The position numbers and the translations under genes are program-made. From the NCBI GenBank assembly GCA_026954325.1, contig JAIXKK010000170.1, positions 1 to 64,000 of the forward strand: DNA of 64,000 nucleotides, written 5' to 3'. Origin of the DNA: Bryobacterales bacterium. GTDB lineage: Bacteria > Acidobacteriota > Terriglobia > Bryobacterales > Bryobacteraceae. Of this stretch, positions 61,080 to 64,000 are shown piece after piece (the stretch's first letter is position 1; the number at the start of each line of letters is the position of its first letter). The notes under the pieces are model-generated. The model did not search any database. It had not been told where the DNA came from and was given only the letters and a program-made list of their open reading frames with translations.

Positions 61080-62321
61080 GTGTTGAACCCTGTTTCTTCG
61101 GTAACTTTCACCACCCATGGCGCGTTACGCAAATCAGCTCTCCGGCAGGCCAATGAACGGCTCGTCCTGAATGCAATCCGCGAGAATCCGCACCTGTCGC
61201 GCGTCGAGATCTCGCGCATCACGGGCCTGTCGCCGAGTTCGGTGACCTTCATTGTGAAGAGACTGTCAAAAGACAAGCTGATCCGCGAACAGAAGGTGGA
61301 TGGAGCCGTGGCGCAGGTGGGCCGTCCCCCGACAATTCTCCGCCTCCTGCCTTCGGCGCGATACGCGGTGGCGGTGGACATCTCGCCCACCGGGTCCCGC
61401 GTGGCTTTGGCCGATTGGACAGGCCATATCCTCGAAACGCAGCCGGTGGATTGGGAAACGGACGCGGAGACGCTCCTGCGAACGCTCCACGGGGCCATCC
61501 GGAACTTCGTGAACTCGAAGCCCGGACATCGCATTCTGGGCGTTGGTGTGTCGGTGCCCGGGACCTGGGATGACAAGACGCGCACCGTCACCTCGGCGGT
61601 CAATCTCGGATGGAAGGATGTGGCTGTGGCGCCCCTTCTCGAGAAGGGTCTCGACGTGCCGGTGTACTTCGACAACAACGCCAACCTCTCGGCCCTGGGG
61701 GAGCGGTGGTTCCGCTCCCAGGGAGCCAGGCCGCTCGAGAATTTTGTGTTCGTCACCCTCGGCGGCGGCATCGGCACCGGCATCATCGTGGCCGGATACG
61801 TCATGCACGGGGCCTTCGGCCGGGCGGGCGAGTTCGGGCACATGACGGTCTTCCCCGATGGCAGGCGCTGTCTGTGCGGAAACCAGGGATGCTGGGAAGA
61901 GTATGCCTCGGACCGGGCTCTGGCGCGGATCTATCAGGAGAAAACGGAGCGGAAACTGCAACCGCATGCCGTGGCCGACCGGGCACGGCGCGGCGAGGCC
62001 GCCGCCGCCGAGTCGCTGGTCGAGGCAGGGCGGCACTTGGCGCTCGGGTTGGCAAACCTGATCATCGGGCTCAATCCGGAGGCCATTGTCGTGGACAACT
62101 GGGCGGCCTCGGCCTGGGACATCATCGAGAAACCCGTCTGGGAAGTGCTGCGGCAGCGCGTCCCAACCGCGTGGTTAGAGGGGATACGGATCTACCCCTC
62201 GGCGCATGCCGAGGACTCTTCGTTGCTCGGAGCCGTGGCCCTCGCTCTCACGCGCTACTTCCACTCCTTCGACCACAGCGAGCCCGGCGAAGCGCGGAAT
62301 TTCGTACAGATGCGCGGCTAG
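61080..62321 (+). CDS. ROK-family transcriptional regulator
   Basis: About 413 residues. N-terminal winged HTH (LVLNAIRENPHLSRVEISRITGLSPSSVTFIVKRLSKDKLI) joined to a ROK sugar-kinase-like domain: YAVAVDISPTG, LGVGVSVPGTWDDKTRTV, VYFDNNANLSALGE, FVFVTLGGGIGTGIIVAG, and the zinc motif C-L-C-G-x2-G-C-W-E in GRRCLCGNQGCWEEYAS. The repressor class is NagC/XylR-like. GTG 61080 is the likely start; the frame is open upstream. It precedes the myo-inositol oxygenase gene by 71 bases and may control it. Confidence 0.9.
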   Translation: MLNPVSSVTFTTHGALRKSALRQANERLVLNAIRENPHLSRVEISRITGLSPSSVTFIVKRLSKDKLIREQKVDGAVAQVGRPPTILRLLPSARYAVAVDISPTGSRVALADWTGHILETQPVDWETDAETLLRTLHGAIRNFVNSKPGHRILGVGVSVPGTWDDKTRTVTSAVNLGWKDVAVAPLLEKGLDVPVYFDNNANLSALGERWFRSQGARPLENFVFVTLGGGIGTGIIVAGYVMHGAFGRAGEFGHMTVFPDGRRCLCGNQGCWEEYASDRALARIYQEKTERKLQPHAVADRARRGEAAAAESLVEAGRHLALGLANLIIGLNPEAIVVDNWAASAWDIIEKPVWEVLRQRVPTAWLEGIRIYPSAHAEDSSLLGAVALALTRYFHSFDHSEPGEARNFVQMRG

Positions 62322-62363
62322 AACGGCGGTGGACCCGCGATTTTACTTGACAAACCGGGATAA

Positions 62364-62382
62364 ATTTTGCAGTAACTAAAAT
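62364..62382 (+). promoter_or_regulatory. AT-rich inverted repeat and -10 candidate before myo-inositol oxygenase
   Basis: ATTTT-N9-AAAAT (62364-62368 and 62378-62382) resembles the AT-armed, 9-base-centred sites of NagC/Mlc-type ROK regulators. TAAAAT (62377-62382) ends ten bases before the ATG and can be the -10 of a near-leaderless message; the repeat would overlap it, as a repressor site should. TTGACA at 62347 is 24 bases from TAAAAT, too far for a normal promoter. Arms are only five bases. Confidence 0.3.
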
Positions 62383-62392
62383 AAGGCTTCCA

Positions 62393-63262
62393 ATGGACCT
62401 TCCATCGCTCCCCAACCTTACCCCAGGCGTCTCCGCCCGCGACACCCTCGAACAGTGGGAGGAGTTCGTCCGCCGGCGCTATGACCCGAACAGGAAAAAA
62501 GAGGATTTCCGCAACTACGAAACCGCCACTCCCGGCGTACGCGAGTTCTACCGCCTCAACCACGGCCTGATGACCCGTGACTTCGTGCTCGCCCAGAAGC
62601 GGAAATACCTGCCGCTCGATAAGATGCGGATGGGCGTGTGGGAAGCGATGGAACAACTGGAGGCGCTGGTGGATGACAGCGATCCGGACACTGACCTCTC
62701 GCAGATCGACCATAACTTCCAGACGGCGGAAGCCTGCCGCCGCGACGGCCGCCCGCGCTGGTTCATCCTCGCCGGACTCGTCCACGACCTGGGGAAGGTC
62801 CTCTGCCTGTTCGGAGAACCGCAATGGGCCGTGGTGGGCGATACGTTCCCCGTCGGGTGCGCGTGGTCGGACAAGATCGTGTTCCCGGAGTTCTTCGACG
62901 CCAATCCGGACAGGCAAACGCCCGAGCTACAGAGCAGGCTGGGAGTCTACAGCGAGCGCTGCGGGCTGGCTCGGGTGGACATGTCGTGGGGACACGATGA
63001 GTACATCTACCACGTCATGAAGCCCTATCTGCCCGAGGAGGCGCTGTATATTTTGCGTTATCACTCGTTCTACCCCTGCCACAGGGAAAACGGCTACCAA
63101 TACCTGATGAACCCGCACGATGAGCGGATGTTTTACTGGGTCAAGGAGTTCAACCAGTACGATCTGTACTCGAAGTCGAACGAAAAGCCGGATCACAAAG
63201 TGATCCGGCCGTTCTATGAAGATCTCGTAGCGGAGTTCCTGCCCGCCGCCATCAACTGGTAA
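62393..63262 (+). CDS. myo-Inositol oxygenase
   Basis: A 289-residue di-iron oxygenase that cleaves myo-inositol to D-glucuronate. The HD-domain-like ligands are in order: H107 (IDHNFQTAE), H131-D132 (GLVHDLGKVLCLFGEPQW), H201 (SWGHDEYIYHVMK), H224 (LRYHSFYPC) and D257 (YDLYSKS), and the WAVVGDTFPVGC and MNPHDERMFYWVKEFNQYDLYSKS blocks are typical. Bacterial copies are uncommon compared with the IolG route. Length matches the animal and fungal enzymes. Downstream of a ROK regulator. Confidence 0.95.
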   Translation: MDLPSLPNLTPGVSARDTLEQWEEFVRRRYDPNRKKEDFRNYETATPGVREFYRLNHGLMTRDFVLAQKRKYLPLDKMRMGVWEAMEQLEALVDDSDPDTDLSQIDHNFQTAEACRRDGRPRWFILAGLVHDLGKVLCLFGEPQWAVVGDTFPVGCAWSDKIVFPEFFDANPDRQTPELQSRLGVYSERCGLARVDMSWGHDEYIYHVMKPYLPEEALYILRYHSFYPCHRENGYQYLMNPHDERMFYWVKEFNQYDLYSKSNEKPDHKVIRPFYEDLVAEFLPAAINW

Positions 63263-63274
63263 TAGCGCAACCGC

Positions 63275-63796
63275 CTATTGTTTCACTTCGTCCGGGCTGA
63301 CTCCTTTCGCATCCCCGAAGGCCGCCCAGCGAATGTAGGAAATCACGTCGGCCAACTTCTCGGCGGACATGCCGGCCGATTCGGGGGGATGTTTCCAGAC
63401 GCCGTTGTCGCGGACGGCATAGATCGCCGATTTTTCCAGGGTCATTGAAGCGGGCGGCATCTTGGAGAGGTCGTAGATCTTCACTTCATTCCCATTCTCG
63501 CTGACGATCATCGCGGGGAATTTGTCCTTCGTCTTGAGTTCCACCTCTTTGACGTAGACCGTGCGAGTGGACAACATGGAAATCAGTACCGCCCGCGGAC
63601 TGAGCCGCCCAACTTTAGTCAGATCCGGGCCGACGGCCGTTCCCTGTTTTTCCATCTCGTGGCAGGTTGAGCAGTGGTTCTTGTTGGCGGTATCGAAGAA
63701 AATGCCTTTGCCGCGCGCGGCCTGAACGGGCATATCAGAGTTCGCCGCCGGAAGAACGGGTGTAAATCCAGCCAACAGTAAAGGAAGCCAGAACAT
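63275..63796 (-). CDS. Small cytochrome c (heme-binding-domain type)
   Basis: About 173 residues. Signal peptide from ATG 63796 (MFWLPLLLAGFTPVLPAANS) with GGAGG seven bases upstream; longer frames are open to 63913. One heme site CSTCH in FFDTANKNHCSTCHEMEKQGTAVGPDLTKVG, then a beta-rich segment (TRTVYVKEVELKTKDKFPAMIVSENGNEVKIYDLSKMPPASMTLEKSAIYAV) seen in putative heme-binding domains of Planctomycetes and Acidobacteriota. An electron carrier in the periplasm; partner unknown. The last 200 bases of the window hold nothing further. Confidence 0.9.
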   Translation of the reverse strand: MFWLPLLLAGFTPVLPAANSDMPVQAARGKGIFFDTANKNHCSTCHEMEKQGTAVGPDLTKVGRLSPRAVLISMLSTRTVYVKEVELKTKDKFPAMIVSENGNEVKIYDLSKMPPASMTLEKSAIYAVRDNGVWKHPPESAGMSAEKLADVISYIRWAAFGDAKGVSPDEVKQ

Positions 63797-64000
63797 GGTC
63801 CACCTCCATCTGGACCTGTACATACGTGCACGCCTGTCGCCAATCGGAAAGTCATGATACCCGGGCAGTTTCGGGGGCCGGATCACGATGGATTGGGTGG
63901 ATTCGCGCAGCAAAGATGGGCACTGGCGCTCATTCGACCTCCGGACGTGCGGAAGCGGGGGCCTTCGTAGGGACCGGGCCTGACACAGTTCGGTAGCTGC

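Noticed and set aside
62347..62352. TTGACA as -35 element of the myo-inositol oxygenase promoter
   Set aside because: The only good -10 hexamer is 24 bases away, outside the usual 16-19 range.
1..64000. CRISPR arrays, tRNA or rRNA genes, intact insertion sequences
   Set aside because: No regularly spaced repeats, cloverleaf-type T-loop context or transposase motifs were found on reading both strands.

Overview
The window is GC-rich and densely coded. It looks like an Acidobacteriota chromosome of the Solibacter/Bryobacter type. The signs are large TonB-dependent receptors with N-terminal carboxypeptidase-regulatory-like domains, an SBBP-repeat propeller protein, several PQQ dehydrogenases paired with or fused to c-type cytochromes, DUF6807 and CBM9-like secreted proteins, sulfatase and GH95 enzymes, and hopanoid genes HpnJ/HpnI. 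The assignment rests on gene families read by eye, not on a marker tree. No rRNA, tRNA or CRISPR array was seen.

Layout. 1-9.05 kb: a sigma-54 response regulator (cut by the window edge), GtrA and CDP-alcohol transferase genes, a broken outer-membrane barrel gene, NAD-isocitrate dehydrogenase, an SDR, argD, an ATP-dependent DNA ligase, a DUF6807 protein and a truncated receptor-type fragment. 9.05-15.0 kb: TgpA-type transglutaminase with a lipoprotein, a phosphoglucose isomerase-like protein, and the rph-rdgB operon. 15.1-22.6 kb: a leftward operon of cytochrome-PQQ dehydrogenase, TonB receptor, an AhpD-like protein with an in-frame UGA (predicted selenocysteine) and an MFS carrier. 22.7-35.2 kb: a toxin-antitoxin fusion relic, MFS, CBM9 protein, cytochrome c plus PQQ dehydrogenase, cstA-ybdD, a DUF433/DUF5615 pair, ada-dinB, an enolase-superfamily dehydratase, a phosphodiesterase and two decaying genes. 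35.4-39.9 kb: a siderophore-type receptor and the SBBP protein. 39.9-52.5 kb: an oligogalacturonate-lyase-like protein, a PLP decarboxylase, a TIM-barrel epimerase, YkgJ, sulfatase, a second enolase-superfamily enzyme, then hpnJ - two small EamA/SMR proteins - hpnI. 52.6-59.4 kb: an FMN hydroxyacid dehydrogenase and a GH95 fucosidase that bracket an accessory island (nuclease-like protein, zinc-ribbon repeat protein, antitoxin relic). 59.4-64 kb: gene debris, a hotdog thioesterase, a ROK regulator facing myo-inositol oxygenase, and a cytochrome c.

How it fits together. Much of the content concerns uptake and oxidation of plant- or animal-derived polymers: receptor-driven import, sulfate and fucose removal, sugar-acid dehydration, inositol oxidation, and periplasmic PQQ/cytochrome oxidation feeding a respiratory chain. 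Two DNA features stand out. First, the AhpD-like gene has its second redox residue encoded by UGA, with a hairpin placed as in bacterial SECIS elements. Second, a duplicated divergent gene pair (hydroxyacid dehydrogenase/GH95) has lost opposite members on the two sides of the island. Strand composition also flips abruptly near 9.05 kb and 39.93 kb, which suggests inversion junctions or assembly joins. Several accessory genes carry single-base lesions, while long housekeeping genes are intact.
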